Positions 14,791-24,122 are shown, counted from the first letter of the stretch. The stretch: 64,000 nt of DNA from Trujillonella humicola (GCF_046233715.1 NZ_JBJNRJ010000001.1:1-64000), one strand, 5' to 3'. Numbers and translations: made by a program. The notes: generated from the letters alone by a model not told the origin.

Positions 14791-14823
14791 ACGTCCAACG
14801 ACTGAGCGTTCTGCTTTGGACGT
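14791..14823. promoter_or_regulatory. Spaced inverted repeat, candidate Lrp operator
   Basis: ACGTCCAA (14791-14798) and TTGGACGT (14816-14823) form perfect 8-bp arms 17 bases apart in the lrp-bkdA intergenic region. This is just upstream of the regulator start, suiting autoregulation and control of bkd. Confidence 0.5.
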
Positions 14824-14986
14824 CCGAGCATCCTTGCGCAGTCCTCCGAGCGGGTGATGTGCTCGCCGAGGGGTGCGCCGTGTCACGATGATGTGAGTGG
14901 CGCCACACCCCGGTGCCACCGCACGTCCAGCCGACCGCGGCCTCCCGGTGACCCCGGGGCCGCGGGAGACGACGAGGAGATGCCCC

Positions 14987-16120
14987 ATGCCCACGGTGCC
15001 CCCGCAGGTGGCCGGCCCCGCACCGGGTGCCGGCGCGCCGCACCTGCCGCCGCAGCCCGACCTCGTGCAGCTGCTCAGCCCGGAGGGCGAGCGCGTCGAG
15101 GACCCGACCTACTCCCTCGACCTCTCGCCCGACGAGCTGCGCGGCCTGTACCGGGACCTGGTGCTGGTCCGCCGGTGGGACGTCGAGGCCACCGCGCTGC
15201 AGCGGCAGGGCGAGCTCGGCCTGTGGGCCTCCCTCCTGGGGCAGGAGGCGGCCCAGGTCGGCGCCGGGCGCGCGCTGCGACCCGGTGACATGGCCTTCCC
15301 CACCTACCGCGAGCACGGCGTCGCCTGGGCGCGCGGGGTGGACCCGCTGCACGTGATGAGCCTCTTCCGCGGCGTGGACAACGGCGGCTGGGACGCCGCG
15401 GCGACCGGCTTCAGCCTCTACACGATCGTCATCGGGGCGCAGACCCTGCACGCCACCGGGTACGCCATGGGCGTGCAGCGGGACGGCGCCGAGGCCGCGG
15501 TCCTGGCCTTCCTCGGCGACGGCGCCACCAGCCAGGGCGAGGTCAACGAGGCGATGATCTGGGCGTCGTCGTTCCAGGCTCCGGTCGTGTTCTTCTGCCA
15601 GAACAACCAGTACGCGATCAGCGCGCCGATCGAGCGGCAGTCGCGGGTGCCGCTCTACCAGCGGGCCTGGGGCTTCGGGTTCCCCGGCGTCCGGGTCGAC
15701 GGCAACGACGTCCTCGCCGTCCTCGCCGTCACGCGGGCGGCGCTGGCCGCGGCGCGGGAGGGCCAGGGCCCCACCTTCGTCGAGGCGTTCACCTACCGGA
15801 TGGGCGCGCACACCACCTCCGACGACCCGACCCGCTACCGGCTGGCCGACGAGCTGGAGGAGTGGAAGCTGCGCGACCCGATCGCCCGGCTCAAGGTCCA
15901 CCTGGCCCGCCAGGGGCTGGCCGACGCCGCCTTCTTCGCCGAGGTCGAGGCCGAGGGCGACCGGCTCGCCGCGCGCATCCGCCGGGGGACGGTCGAGATG
16001 GAGCCGCCGCCGGCGGTGAGCATGTTCGACGCCGTCTACGCCGAGCAGCCGCCGCCGCTGGCCGCCCAGCGCGAGCAGTTCGTGGCCTACCACGCCTCCT
16101 TCGAGGGAGCGGAGCACTGA
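14987..16120 (+). CDS. bkdA: Branched-chain 2-oxoacid dehydrogenase E1 alpha subunit
   Basis: This 377-residue thiamine-diphosphate E1 alpha subunit has the cofactor motif beginning at Gly177 (GDGATSQGEVNEA) and ending in FCQNNQYAIS. The C-terminal phosphorylation-loop-like region is YRMGAHTTSDDPTRYR. It decarboxylates 2-oxoacids and passes the acyl group to the lipoyl domain of E2. The start is fixed by GACGAGGAGA. It overlaps the E1 beta gene by TGATG. Its position beside an Lrp regulator and a BkdC-type E2 favours branched-chain substrates over pyruvate. Confidence 0.9.
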   Translation: MPTVPPQVAGPAPGAGAPHLPPQPDLVQLLSPEGERVEDPTYSLDLSPDELRGLYRDLVLVRRWDVEATALQRQGELGLWASLLGQEAAQVGAGRALRPGDMAFPTYREHGVAWARGVDPLHVMSLFRGVDNGGWDAAATGFSLYTIVIGAQTLHATGYAMGVQRDGAEAAVLAFLGDGATSQGEVNEAMIWASSFQAPVVFFCQNNQYAISAPIERQSRVPLYQRAWGFGFPGVRVDGNDVLAVLAVTRAALAAAREGQGPTFVEAFTYRMGAHTTSDDPTRYRLADELEEWKLRDPIARLKVHLARQGLADAAFFAEVEAEGDRLAARIRRGTVEMEPPPAVSMFDAVYAEQPPPLAAQREQFVAYHASFEGAEH

Positions 16121-17100
16121 TGGCCACCGAGACGCTCACCCTGGGCAAGGCGCTCAACCGGGGCCTGCGGCGGGCCATGGAGGACGACCCGAAGGTCGTG
16201 CTCCTGGGCGAGGACATCGGCCGGCTCGGCGGGGTCTTCCGGATCACCGACGGCCTGCAGAAGGACTTCGGCGAGGCCCGTGTCGTCGACACGCCGCTGG
16301 CCGAGGCGGGCATCGTCGGCACCGCCGTGGGCCTGGCGATGCGCGGCTACCGCCCCGTCTGCGAGATCCAGTTCGACGGGTTCGTCTTCCCGGCGGTGAA
16401 CCAGATCATCACCCAGGTCGCGAAGGTGTCGGCCCGGTCGCAGGGCCGGCAGCGGATGCCCGTCGTCGTCCGCATCCCCTTCGGCGGCGGGATCGGCGCG
16501 GTCGAGCACCACAGCGAGAGCCCGGAGGCGTACTTCGCGCACACGCCGGGGCTCACGGTGGTCGCGGTCAGCAACCCCGTCGACGCGTACTGGGGCATCC
16601 AGCAGGCCATCGCCTCGCCCGACCCGGTCGTCTTCCTCGAACCCAAGCGCCGGTACTGGGAGAAGGCCGAGGTCGACCTGGACGCGACGCCCGAGCCGTT
16701 GTTCGCCTCGCGGGTGGTCCGGGGCGGCGACGACGTCACCGTGCTGGCCTACGGCCCCATGGTGAAGACGGCGCTGCAGGCCGCCGAGGCCGCCGCGGGC
16801 GAGGGCCGCTCGCTGGAGGTCGTCGACCTGCGCACGCTGGCCCCGCTGGACCTGCGCCCGGTGGTCGAGTCCGTCCGCCGGACGGGACGCTGCGTGGTCG
16901 TGCACGAGGCGCAGGTGACCCTCGGCATGGGCGCCGAGATCGCCGCGCGGATCACCGAGGAGTGCTTCCACTCGCTGGAGGCGCCGGTGCTGCGGGTCGG
17001 CGGGTACGACGTCCCCTATCCGCCGGCCCGGCTGGAGGAGGAGTACCTGCCCGATCTGGACCGGGTCCTCGACGCCGTCGACCGCGCGATGGAGTTCTGA
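16120..17100 (+). CDS. bkdB: Branched-chain 2-oxoacid dehydrogenase E1 beta subunit
   Basis: This 326-residue transketolase-like E1 beta subunit begins LTLGKALNRGLRRAMEDDP and has the conserved GEDIGRLGGVFR, GTAVGLAMRGYRPVCEIQF and PFGGGIGAVEHHSESPEAYF. The C-terminal transketolase domain includes VVDLRTLAPLD. It pairs with the alpha subunit to form the alpha2-beta2 active sites. The gene starts in the stop of bkdA and ends two bases before bkdC. Confidence 0.92.
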   Translation: MATETLTLGKALNRGLRRAMEDDPKVVLLGEDIGRLGGVFRITDGLQKDFGEARVVDTPLAEAGIVGTAVGLAMRGYRPVCEIQFDGFVFPAVNQIITQVAKVSARSQGRQRMPVVVRIPFGGGIGAVEHHSESPEAYFAHTPGLTVVAVSNPVDAYWGIQQAIASPDPVVFLEPKRRYWEKAEVDLDATPEPLFASRVVRGGDDVTVLAYGPMVKTALQAAEAAAGEGRSLEVVDLRTLAPLDLRPVVESVRRTGRCVVVHEAQVTLGMGAEIAARITEECFHSLEAPVLRVGGYDVPYPPARLEEEYLPDLDRVLDAVDRAMEF

Positions 17101-17102
17101 CG

Positions 17103-18656
17103 ATGACGTCGCAGCACCGGTCCACCCTGCGCCAGTTCCGGCTCCCCGACGTCGGGGAGGGCCTCACCGAGGGCGAGATCCTGCAGTGGCTGGTCGCCGT
17201 CGGCGACGAGGTGGCGGTCAACCAGCCGCTGTGCGAGGTCGAGACGGCGAAGGCGGCGGTCGAGCTGCCCTCCCCGTTCGCCGGCACGGTCACCGAGCTG
17301 CTGCACGAGGTCGGCAGCACGGTCGACGTCGGTGCGCCGATCATCACGATCGACACCGGTGGGGCGGGTGGGGACGGTCCGGCCGGGGCGGGTGGGGACG
17401 GTCCGGCCGGGGCGGGGGGCGACGCCCCGGCAGCACCGGCGCCGGGCGGGGGCGGGACGGCGGAGCGGACGCCGAACCTGGTCGGCTACGGCCCCCGGTC
17501 CACCGAGGCCCGTCGCCGGCCACGGCGCAGCGGGACGGCCGTCGCCGCCCGCGCCACCGCACCCGCGGTCACGGCGCCCGCGGCGGGCAGCGCGCCGGCG
17601 CGGACGCCGCTGCTGGCCACCGTGCCCGATCTCGACACCAAGCCGGTCCGGCACGGCGGGCTGGAGGTCGGCCGGGCCGCCGAGGCGCACGCCCTGGAGG
17701 AGCAGGCGGCGGCGTCCGCCCGAACGGTGCCGCGCGGCACCGGCCGGCCGCGGCCGCTGGCCAAGCCGCCGGTGCGCAAGCTGGCCCGCGACCTCGGCGT
17801 GGACCTGGCCGCACTCGCCGGGAGCGGTCCCGGCGGGGTGGTCACGCGGGCCGACGTCGAGGCGGCGGCCGGGGGTCCGGTCCCCGCCGCGACCGCCTCC
17901 GCGGCGGCGACCGCCTCCGCGGCGGCGACCGCCTCCGCGGCGGCGAGGACCCCCGCCGCGGGCGAGCGGCGGATCCCGGTCAGCGGGGTCCGGAAGCACA
18001 CCGCGGCGGCGATGGTGGCCAGCGCGTTCACCGCGCCGCACGTGACGGAGTTCCTCACCGTCGACGTCACGCGCACGATGAAGCTGCGCGGCCGGCTCGC
18101 CGCCCGGCCCGAGTTCGCCGGTCTCAAGGTCAGCCCGCTGCTGCTCGTGGCGAAGGCGCTGCTGCTCGCGGTGCGCCGGCACCCGGTGGTGAACAGCCGG
18201 TGGGAGGAGGAGACCCGCGAGATCGTCGTCCCCGGGCACGTGCACCTCGGCATCGCGGCGGCGACCCCGCGCGGCCTGCTGGTGCCCAACGTCAAGGACG
18301 CCGACCGGCTCTCCCTGCCCGACCTCGCCCGCGCGCTGGCCGAGCTGACGGAGACCGCCCGCGCGGGGCGCACCTCCCCGGCCGACATGGCCGGCGGCAC
18401 GATCACGATCACCAACGTCGGCGTGTTCGGCGTCGACACCGGAACGCCGATCCTCAACCCGGGGGAGTCGGCGATCCTCGCCTTCGGAGCGGTGCGCCCG
18501 ATGCCCTGGGTGCACAAGGGGGAGGTCGTGCCGCGGCAGGTCACCACGCTCGCGCTGTCGTTCGACCACCGGGTGGTCGACGGGGAGCTGGGCAGCCGTT
18601 TCCTCGCCGACGTGGGCGCGGTGCTGCACGACCCGGCAGCGGCGCTGGCGTTCTGA
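17103..18656 (+). CDS. bkdC: Dihydrolipoamide acyltransferase E2 component
   Basis: This 517-residue E2 has one N-terminal lipoyl domain (lipoylated Lys50 in VETAKAAVE), a Gly/Ala/Pro-rich linker, a peripheral-subunit-binding domain (VRKLARDLGVDLAALAGSGP) and an Ala/Thr/Ser linker. The catalytic acyltransferase domain carries His489 and Asp493 in SFDHRVVDG. It carries acyl groups from E1 to coenzyme A. Both linkers are made of exact DNA tandem repeats. No E3 (dihydrolipoamide dehydrogenase) gene follows, so E3 must come from elsewhere. Confidence 0.92.
   Translation: MTSQHRSTLRQFRLPDVGEGLTEGEILQWLVAVGDEVAVNQPLCEVETAKAAVELPSPFAGTVTELLHEVGSTVDVGAPIITIDTGGAGGDGPAGAGGDGPAGAGGDAPAAPAPGGGGTAERTPNLVGYGPRSTEARRRPRRSGTAVAARATAPAVTAPAAGSAPARTPLLATVPDLDTKPVRHGGLEVGRAAEAHALEEQAAASARTVPRGTGRPRPLAKPPVRKLARDLGVDLAALAGSGPGGVVTRADVEAAAGGPVPAATASAAATASAAATASAAARTPAAGERRIPVSGVRKHTAAAMVASAFTAPHVTEFLTVDVTRTMKLRGRLAARPEFAGLKVSPLLLVAKALLLAVRRHPVVNSRWEEETREIVVPGHVHLGIAAATPRGLLVPNVKDADRLSLPDLARALAELTETARAGRTSPADMAGGTITITNVGVFGVDTGTPILNPGESAILAFGAVRPMPWVHKGEVVPRQVTTLALSFDHRVVDGELGSRFLADVGAVLHDPAAALAF
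17361..17408 (+). repeat. Two tandem 24-bp repeats in the E2 linker
   Basis: Two exact 24-bp units (17361-17384 and 17385-17408), each encoding GAGGDGPA, are followed by a degenerate third. They extend the flexible linker after the lipoyl domain. Confidence 0.85.
17889..17942 (+). repeat. Three tandem 18-bp repeats in the E2 linker
   Basis: Three exact copies of GCGACCGCCTCCGCGGCG encode repeated ATASAA in the linker before the catalytic domain. Identical DNA suggests recent slippage, so copy number may vary between strains. Confidence 0.9.
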
Positions 18657-18709
18657 GGCCGGTGGTGCCGGTGAGGGGGGTGGACCCCGGCGGAGGGCAG
18701 GCGGCCCCG

Positions 18710-19882
18710 GTGACCGACCTCGGCCGGCTGCTGGACTTCGCCGCGCGCTCCCGGGCGCCCGAGGGCGGCTTCGGCCACCTCGGGTCCGACGGGGAACGGG
18801 AGGGCCGGCCGCAGGAGACCTACGTCGTCGCCCGGATGACCCACGTGTTCGGGCTGGCGCACCTGCTCGGCCGCCCGGGCGCCGGCGGGCTGGCCGGGCA
18901 CGGCGTGGCGGCGCTGCTCGACGGTCCGCTGCACGACGCCGAGCACGGCGGCTGGCGGGCCGCCGAGGACGACGACACCAAGGCGGCCTACGTGCACGCC
19001 TTCGTCGTCCTCGCCGGCGCCACCGCCACCGCCGCCGGCATCGACGGCGGGCGGCAGCTGCTGGGGCAGGCCCTGGCCGTGTGGGACGGCCGGTTCTGGG
19101 ACGACGCCGCGGGCCTGGCGGTGGAGGAGTGGAGCCGCGACTGGGCGGTCTGCGGCGGTTATCGCGGCGCCAACGCCAACATGCACGGCGTCGAGGCCAC
19201 CCTGGCCGCCGCCGACGCCCTCGCCGCCGAGGAGCCGGCCACCGCGGCCGCCCTGCGGCAGCGGGCGCTGCGCAGCACCGGCCGCATCGTGCACGGCTGG
19301 GCGCGCGAGCGGGACTGGCGGTTGCCCGAGCACTTCACCGCCGGGTGGGAGCCGCTGCCCGGGCACAACCGCGACCGCCCGGCCGACCCGTTCCGGCCCT
19401 ACGGCGTCACCGTCGGGCACCAGTTCGAGTGGGCCCGCCTGTGCCTGCACCTGCGCGCGGCCCTGGGCGAGGAGGCGCCGGCCTGGCTGCTCGACGACGC
19501 CCTCGGCCTGTTCGACGCCGCAGCCGCGCGCGGCTGGGCCGCCGACGGGGAGCCCGGCTTCCCGTACACGCTGGACTGGGACGACCGGCCGGTCGTCGGT
19601 GCGCGCCTGCACTGGGTGCTGTGCGAGGCCGTCGCGGCCGCCACCGTGCGGCACGCCGCCACCGGTGACGACCGGGCGGCCGCGCTGGCGCGGGCCTGGC
19701 GGGCGCACGGCGAGCAGCGGTTCGCCGATCCCGCGACCGGCAACTGGCACCACGAGCTCACCCCGGCCGGCGACGTCGCGACGGGCACCTGGTCGGGGCA
19801 GCCCGACGCCTACCACCTGGCCCAGATGCTGCTCCTCGAGGGCCGGCCGGTGCGGGGCAGCCTGGCGGCGGCGCTGCGCTGA
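18710..19882 (+). CDS. AGE family epimerase/isomerase
   Basis: This 390-residue alpha/alpha-barrel protein belongs to the N-acylglucosamine 2-epimerase / sulfoquinovose (YihS) isomerase family. Recognisable pieces are QETYVVARMTHVFGLAHL, the pattern NANMHGVEATLAAADAL with a catalytic-type histidine, GHQFEWARLCLHL with the second histidine, and the closing GQPDAYHLAQMLLLEGRPVRGSLA. Such enzymes interconvert aldoses and ketoses or epimerise sugars; the substrate is unknown. GTG 18710 was chosen; in-frame GTGs at 18671 and 18680 are alternatives. It lies 53 bases after bkdC. Confidence 0.82.
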   Translation: MTDLGRLLDFAARSRAPEGGFGHLGSDGEREGRPQETYVVARMTHVFGLAHLLGRPGAGGLAGHGVAALLDGPLHDAEHGGWRAAEDDDTKAAYVHAFVVLAGATATAAGIDGGRQLLGQALAVWDGRFWDDAAGLAVEEWSRDWAVCGGYRGANANMHGVEATLAAADALAAEEPATAAALRQRALRSTGRIVHGWARERDWRLPEHFTAGWEPLPGHNRDRPADPFRPYGVTVGHQFEWARLCLHLRAALGEEAPAWLLDDALGLFDAAAARGWAADGEPGFPYTLDWDDRPVVGARLHWVLCEAVAAATVRHAATGDDRAAALARAWRAHGEQRFADPATGNWHHELTPAGDVATGTWSGQPDAYHLAQMLLLEGRPVRGSLAAALR

Positions 19883-19977
19883 CCAGGCGGCCGGCCCACT
19901 CCGTGCCGTGTGTCCGGCGGCGGGGAGGTGGGTAGGCGGATCCCGAACCGACATCCCGAGACCAGAGGAGGCCGACC

Positions 19978-20445
19978 GTGGCCAGCGTGCAGGAGTCCGT
20001 CGACGTCGACGTCCCGATCCGGGTCGCCTACGACCAGTGGACGCAGTTCGAGTCCTTCCCGGAGTTCATGGGCGGCGTCGAGCGGATCACCCAGATCGAC
20101 GACACGCACACCCACTGGGTCACCAGCATCGACGGCGTCACGCGCGAGTTCGACGCCGAGATCACCGAGCAGCACCCCGAGGAGCGGGTCGCCTGGACCA
20201 GCACGAGCGGGGACGCCAAGCACGCCGGTGTGGTGACCTTCCACCGGCTCGACGACGCGAAGACCCGCGTCATGATCCAGATCGACTGGGAGCCGCAGGG
20301 CGTCGTGGAGAAGGCCGGCGCGGCGCTGGGGTTCGACGACCGCCAGGTGAAGGCCGACGCCATGCGGTTCAAGGAGTTCATCGAGAAGCGCGGCAGCGAG
20401 ACCGGTGCCTGGCGCGGCGAGGTCTCCCGGCCCGACCAGCGGTAA
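19978..20445 (+). CDS. SRPBCC family (cyclase/dehydrase-like) protein
   Basis: This 155-residue polyketide-cyclase/dehydrase-type SRPBCC protein has the pattern VQESVDVDVPIRVAYDQWTQFESFPEFM, followed by RVAWTSTSGDAKHAGVVTFH and a long C-terminal helix. The family binds lipids or aromatic ligands, and many actinobacterial members have no known role. It starts at GTG 19978, preceded by AGAGGAGG. A copy of the hairpin repeat follows between this gene and the convergent ptsH. Confidence 0.8.
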   Translation: MASVQESVDVDVPIRVAYDQWTQFESFPEFMGGVERITQIDDTHTHWVTSIDGVTREFDAEITEQHPEERVAWTSTSGDAKHAGVVTFHRLDDAKTRVMIQIDWEPQGVVEKAGAALGFDDRQVKADAMRFKEFIEKRGSETGAWRGEVSRPDQR

Positions 20446-20509
20446 CCACCCCGGCACGCCACCGGCGCCCGGCCCCGCGGCCGAGGGGACGGGCGCCGTC
20501 GTCGTTCCG

Positions 20510-20568
20510 GCGAGATCTGCACAGTGGTCGGCATCAGCGCCTGACGGCGACGACTGTGCAGATCTCGC
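20510..20568. repeat. Dispersed hairpin repeat, copy 2
   Basis: Perfect arms CGAGATCTGCACAGT (20511-20525) and ACTGTGCAGATCTCG (20553-20567) have imperfect inner pairing around CATCAG-CGC-CTGACG. It lies between the convergent SRPBCC and ptsH genes, ending 7 bases from the ptsH stop. Confidence 0.9.
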
Positions 20569-20574
20569 GGGGAG

Positions 20575-20835
20575 CTACTCGGCGTCGAGATCGGCGGCCA
20601 CCAGGTCGGCGATCCGGGCCAGGGTGGCGTCGTCGTCGCTGGTGACGACGACTTCTGCGCCCTGCTTCGCCCCGAGCGTCATGATCATCAGTGCCGAGCC
20701 GCCGTCGACGGGCGCGCCGCCGGGGGTGGCCAGGGTGACCGGGACGCCGCTCTTCGCGACGGCCTCGGCGATCAGGGCCGCCGGACGGGCGTGCAGCCCG
20801 ACGCGGGAACCGACGGTGACGGTCTGACTGGGCAT
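20575..20835 (-). CDS. ptsH: HPr phosphocarrier protein
   Basis: This 86-residue HPr has the active-site His15 in GLHARPA. The region of the regulatory serine (GSALMIMTLGAKQGAEV) is also recognisable. It takes phosphate from enzyme I and passes it to the EIIA domain of the fructose permease. It is the last gene of the fruR-fruK-fruA-ptsH run, 101 bases after fruA, and it is convergent with the SRPBCC gene. Confidence 0.93.
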   Translation of the reverse strand: MPSQTVTVGSRVGLHARPAALIAEAVAKSGVPVTLATPGGAPVDGGSALMIMTLGAKQGAEVVVTSDDDATLARIADLVAADLDAE

Positions 20836-20936
20836 CGATGCCTCTCCTCGCTGCTGGGGACGCTGCGGCGTTCACGGCCAGCCTGCAGGGTCCCACCGCG
20901 GGCTCGCGAGCGGTGGGGGGGCAGGCTGGTCCTTGC

Positions 20937-23054
20937 TCAGGCGCGGACCGGCTGGGCGGGGGCGGTGCCGACCGCCGCGTGCGCGTGGGTCAGGTCGACG
21001 GCGTCCTCGGGGACGTCCTCGGCCTTCGGCCGGCCGATGCTCTTGGCCAGGGTGACGGCGATCGCGCCGACGACCGTGCCGGCGAGCAGGGCCAGCAGGA
21101 ACCAGGCGATGCCGGTCATCGCGAAGAGCACGAAGACACCGCCGTGCGGGGCCCGCAGCTCCACCCCGGCCGCGGCCACGATCGCCCCGGTGGTCGCGCC
21201 GCCGAGCATCATCGAGGGGATGACCCGCAGGGGGTCCGCCGCGGCGAACGGGATCGCGCCCTCGGAGATGAACGAGGCGCCCAGCAGCCACGCGGCCTTG
21301 CCGTTGTCCCGCTCGGCGGGGGTGTAGAGCCGGGGACGCAGGAGCGTGCTCAGGGCCATCGCCAGCGGCGGCACCATGCCGGCGGCCATGACCGTCGCCA
21401 TGATGACCAGCGGCGCGCCGGTGGCGGCGGCCGTGAGGCCCGTCGTCGCGAAGACGTAGGCCGCCTTGTTCACCGGGCCGCCCAGGTCGAAGCACATCAT
21501 CAGGCCGAGGATGACCCCCAGCAGGGCGGCGGAGGTGCCGGTCAGCCCCTCGAGCCAGTTGCCCAGGCCCTCCAGCGCCGCGGCCAGCGGCCGGCCCAGG
21601 ACGACGGCCATCAGGCCGCTGGAGATCAGCGTCGCCAGCAGCGGGATGATCACGACCGGCTGCAGCCCGCGGACGCCGACCGGCAGCCGCCAGCGGCTGA
21701 TCCACAGCGCGGCGAAGCCGGCGATGATGCCGCCGACCAGGCCGCCGATGAAGCCGGCGCCCACCGTGACCGAGACCGCGCCGACGACGAACCCGGGCAC
21801 GATGCCCGGCCGGTCGGCGATCGCGAAGGCGATGTAGCCGGCCAGCGCCGGGACCAGGAAGCCGAACGCGGCCTGACCGAGCACGGTGAAGACGGCGCCC
21901 AGGTAGCCGGCGAACCCGTCGTTGAGGCCCTCGATCCCGGCGGCCGACGGCAGGTCGACGAACGAGTTGTTCAGCACCCAGCTGAGGGCGTAGCTCTGGC
22001 CCTCGGCGTCGGGGTTGTCGCTGACGATCTGGTACCCGCCGAACAGGAAGCCCAGGGCGATGAGCAGGCCCCCGGCGGCCACGAACGGGATCATGTAGCT
22101 GACACCGGTCAGCAGCCAGCGGCGGATCTCCGTGCCGGTGCCCGGCCGCGGTCCGGCAGCGGCCGGGTCGGCGCCCCCGGCGGTGCCCGGGACCCGGCGG
22201 GCCTGCGGGTCGTCCGCGGCGGCCAGCGCCTCGCGGATCATGACGTCGGGCTCGTTGATGGCCCGCTTGGTCCCGGACTGCACGACCGGCTTGCCGGCGA
22301 AGCGCTCCCGGTCCCGGACGCCGACGTCGACGGCGAACACGACGGCGTCCGCGGCGCGGACGACCTCCGGGTCCAGTGGCGTGGAGCCCGACGACCCCTG
22401 CGTCTCCACGTGCAGCACCACGCCGGCGGCCTGGGCGGCGGCGGTGAGCTTGTCGGCTGCCATGTAGGTGTGCGCGATCCCGGTCGGGCAGGCGGTGACG
22501 GCGACCAGGCTGCGGGTCGCGGCGGGCGCGGGTGGGGTGGCCGTACCGGGCGCGGCGGCGGGCGCGGCGGCGGGTGTGGCAGCCGCCGGGGCGGCGGCGG
22601 GCTGGGGCGCGACGACCTCCTGCACGAGGGCGACCACCTCGTCGGCCGAGCCGGCCGCGCGCAGCGAGGCCACGAACTCGGGCTTGACCAGCGCGCGCGC
22701 CAGCGCGGTGAGCAGGGTCAGGTGGTCGGCGTCGCCGTGCTCGGGCGCGGCGATGAGGAAGACGAGGTCCGCCGGGCCGTCCGGTGCGCCGAACGCGACG
22801 GCGGGGGAGAGGCGGGCGAAGGCCAACGAGGCCTCGGTGACCGCGCCGGAGCGGCAGTGCGGGATCGCGATGCCGCCGGGCAGGCCGGTGGCGGCCTGCG
22901 CCTCGCGGGCCAGCGCGTCGCCGGCCAGCCCCTCGGCGGAGGTGGCCCGGCCGGCGTCGGCCACCAGCGCGGCGAGCCGGCGGACCACGGCCTCCTTGTC
23001 GGCGCCCAGTTCGGCGTCCAGCGTGACGAGCTCACGCGTGATGAGTGCGGACAT
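20937..23054 (-). CDS. fruA: Fructose-specific PTS permease EIIABC
   Basis: This 705-residue fused permease has an EIIA domain (phosphorylated His66 in GIAIPHCRS), an Ala/Pro linker, an EIIB domain (Cys189 in TACPTGIAHTYMAA) and an EIIC membrane domain (from about residue 310, with DLGGPVNKAAYVF and FISEGAIPFAAADPLRV). It imports fructose and yields fructose 1-phosphate, the substrate of the neighbouring 1-phosphofructokinase. The short C-terminal tail contains DLTHAHAAVG. It lies 21 bases downstream of fruK. Confidence 0.95.
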   Translation of the reverse strand: MSALITRELVTLDAELGADKEAVVRRLAALVADAGRATSAEGLAGDALAREAQAATGLPGGIAIPHCRSGAVTEASLAFARLSPAVAFGAPDGPADLVFLIAAPEHGDADHLTLLTALARALVKPEFVASLRAAGSADEVVALVQEVVAPQPAAAPAAATPAAAPAAAPGTATPPAPAATRSLVAVTACPTGIAHTYMAADKLTAAAQAAGVVLHVETQGSSGSTPLDPEVVRAADAVVFAVDVGVRDRERFAGKPVVQSGTKRAINEPDVMIREALAAADDPQARRVPGTAGGADPAAAGPRPGTGTEIRRWLLTGVSYMIPFVAAGGLLIALGFLFGGYQIVSDNPDAEGQSYALSWVLNNSFVDLPSAAGIEGLNDGFAGYLGAVFTVLGQAAFGFLVPALAGYIAFAIADRPGIVPGFVVGAVSVTVGAGFIGGLVGGIIAGFAALWISRWRLPVGVRGLQPVVIIPLLATLISSGLMAVVLGRPLAAALEGLGNWLEGLTGTSAALLGVILGLMMCFDLGGPVNKAAYVFATTGLTAAATGAPLVIMATVMAAGMVPPLAMALSTLLRPRLYTPAERDNGKAAWLLGASFISEGAIPFAAADPLRVIPSMMLGGATTGAIVAAAGVELRAPHGGVFVLFAMTGIAWFLLALLAGTVVGAIAVTLAKSIGRPKAEDVPEDAVDLTHAHAAVGTAPAQPVRA

Positions 23055-23075
23055 GCGGACCTCTCGACAGGTGCG

Positions 23076-24122
23076 TCAGGGGACGTCGGACCCGGCGGGC
23101 GCGACGGGGGAGGAGAACTGCCGCCCGCTGAGCGGGGCGGTCTCGACGGAGGCGGCCACGCGGTCGACCTCCGCCGGCGTCGGGACGGCGGAGCCGGGCA
23201 GGCCGGCCGCGGCCGCGCCGGAGGCGACCGCGCGGCGCAGCCGCTCCACCGGTGGTGCTCCGGCCAGGTCGGCCAACAGGTGCCCGGCCAGACTGCAGTC
23301 CCCGGCACCGACCGTGCTGCGCACGGCGATCCGCGGCGGGCGGGCGGTGAAGCGGCCGCCCGCCGCGGTCGACAGGAGGGCGCCGTCGGCGCCCAGGGTG
23401 AGGAGCACCTCGCCGACGCCTCCGGCGTGCAGGCCGTCGACCGCGGCGAGCAGCGCGGCCGGGTCCGCGGTGAGCGCGGACTCGCTGGTGCCGGCGGCCT
23501 GGGCCAGCTCCTCGGCGTTGGGCTTGAGCAGGTCCGGTGCTGCCGCCGGTCCGGCGGACAGCAACGCGATCAGCGGCGCCTCGGAGGTGTCCACGGCGAT
23601 CCGGGCGCCGGTCGGGCGCAGCGCCACGACGAGCTCGGCGTACCAGTCCGCCGGCGTCCCCGGGGGCAGCGAGCCGGCCAGCACCACCCAGGCCGCGCCG
23701 TCGGCGGCGCGCAGCAGGGCGTCGGTCAGCGCGCTGCGCGTGGCGGCGTCGAGCGGGGCGCCGGGCTCGTTGAGCTTGGTGGTGGTGCCGTCGGGCTCGG
23801 TGAGGCTGTAGTTGGTGCGGACGGGGACCGGGACGTCGACGGTGGCCATCGGCAGCCCGAGCCGGCGCAGCGCGGCCACGATCGGGTCGTCCAGCGCCGC
23901 GGGCAGGACGGTGACGACCTGGCCGCCGGCGGCAGCCAGGGCGCGGGCGACGTTGACGCCCTTGCCGCCCGGCTCGGTGGAGCTCGGGCCCAGCCGGGCG
24001 ACCGCGCCGCGGTCGAGCGCGCCGGGGAGGGCGAGGGTCCGGTCCATGCTCGGGTTGGCCGTCAGGGTGACGACGCGGCGCCCGGTGCTGCGGCCGCCTG
24101 CCGGGTCCGCGAGCTCGCTCAC
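23076..24122 (-). CDS. fruK: 1-phosphofructokinase (PfkB family)
   Basis: This 348-residue PfkB-family sugar kinase starts with VVTLTANPSMDRTLALPG and has the glycine motif EPGGKGVNVARALAAAGG. The C-terminal signature STVGAGDCSLAGHL contains the catalytic Asp. It converts fructose 1-phosphate to fructose 1,6-bisphosphate. The GTG start at 24122 lies in the stop of the DeoR gene (GTGA), so the two are coupled. Confidence 0.93.
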   Translation of the reverse strand: MSELADPAGGRSTGRRVVTLTANPSMDRTLALPGALDRGAVARLGPSSTEPGGKGVNVARALAAAGGQVVTVLPAALDDPIVAALRRLGLPMATVDVPVPVRTNYSLTEPDGTTTKLNEPGAPLDAATRSALTDALLRAADGAAWVVLAGSLPPGTPADWYAELVVALRPTGARIAVDTSEAPLIALLSAGPAAAPDLLKPNAEELAQAAGTSESALTADPAALLAAVDGLHAGGVGEVLLTLGADGALLSTAAGGRFTARPPRIAVRSTVGAGDCSLAGHLLADLAGAPPVERLRRAVASGAAAAGLPGSAVPTPAEVDRVAASVETAPLSGRQFSSPVAPAGSDVP

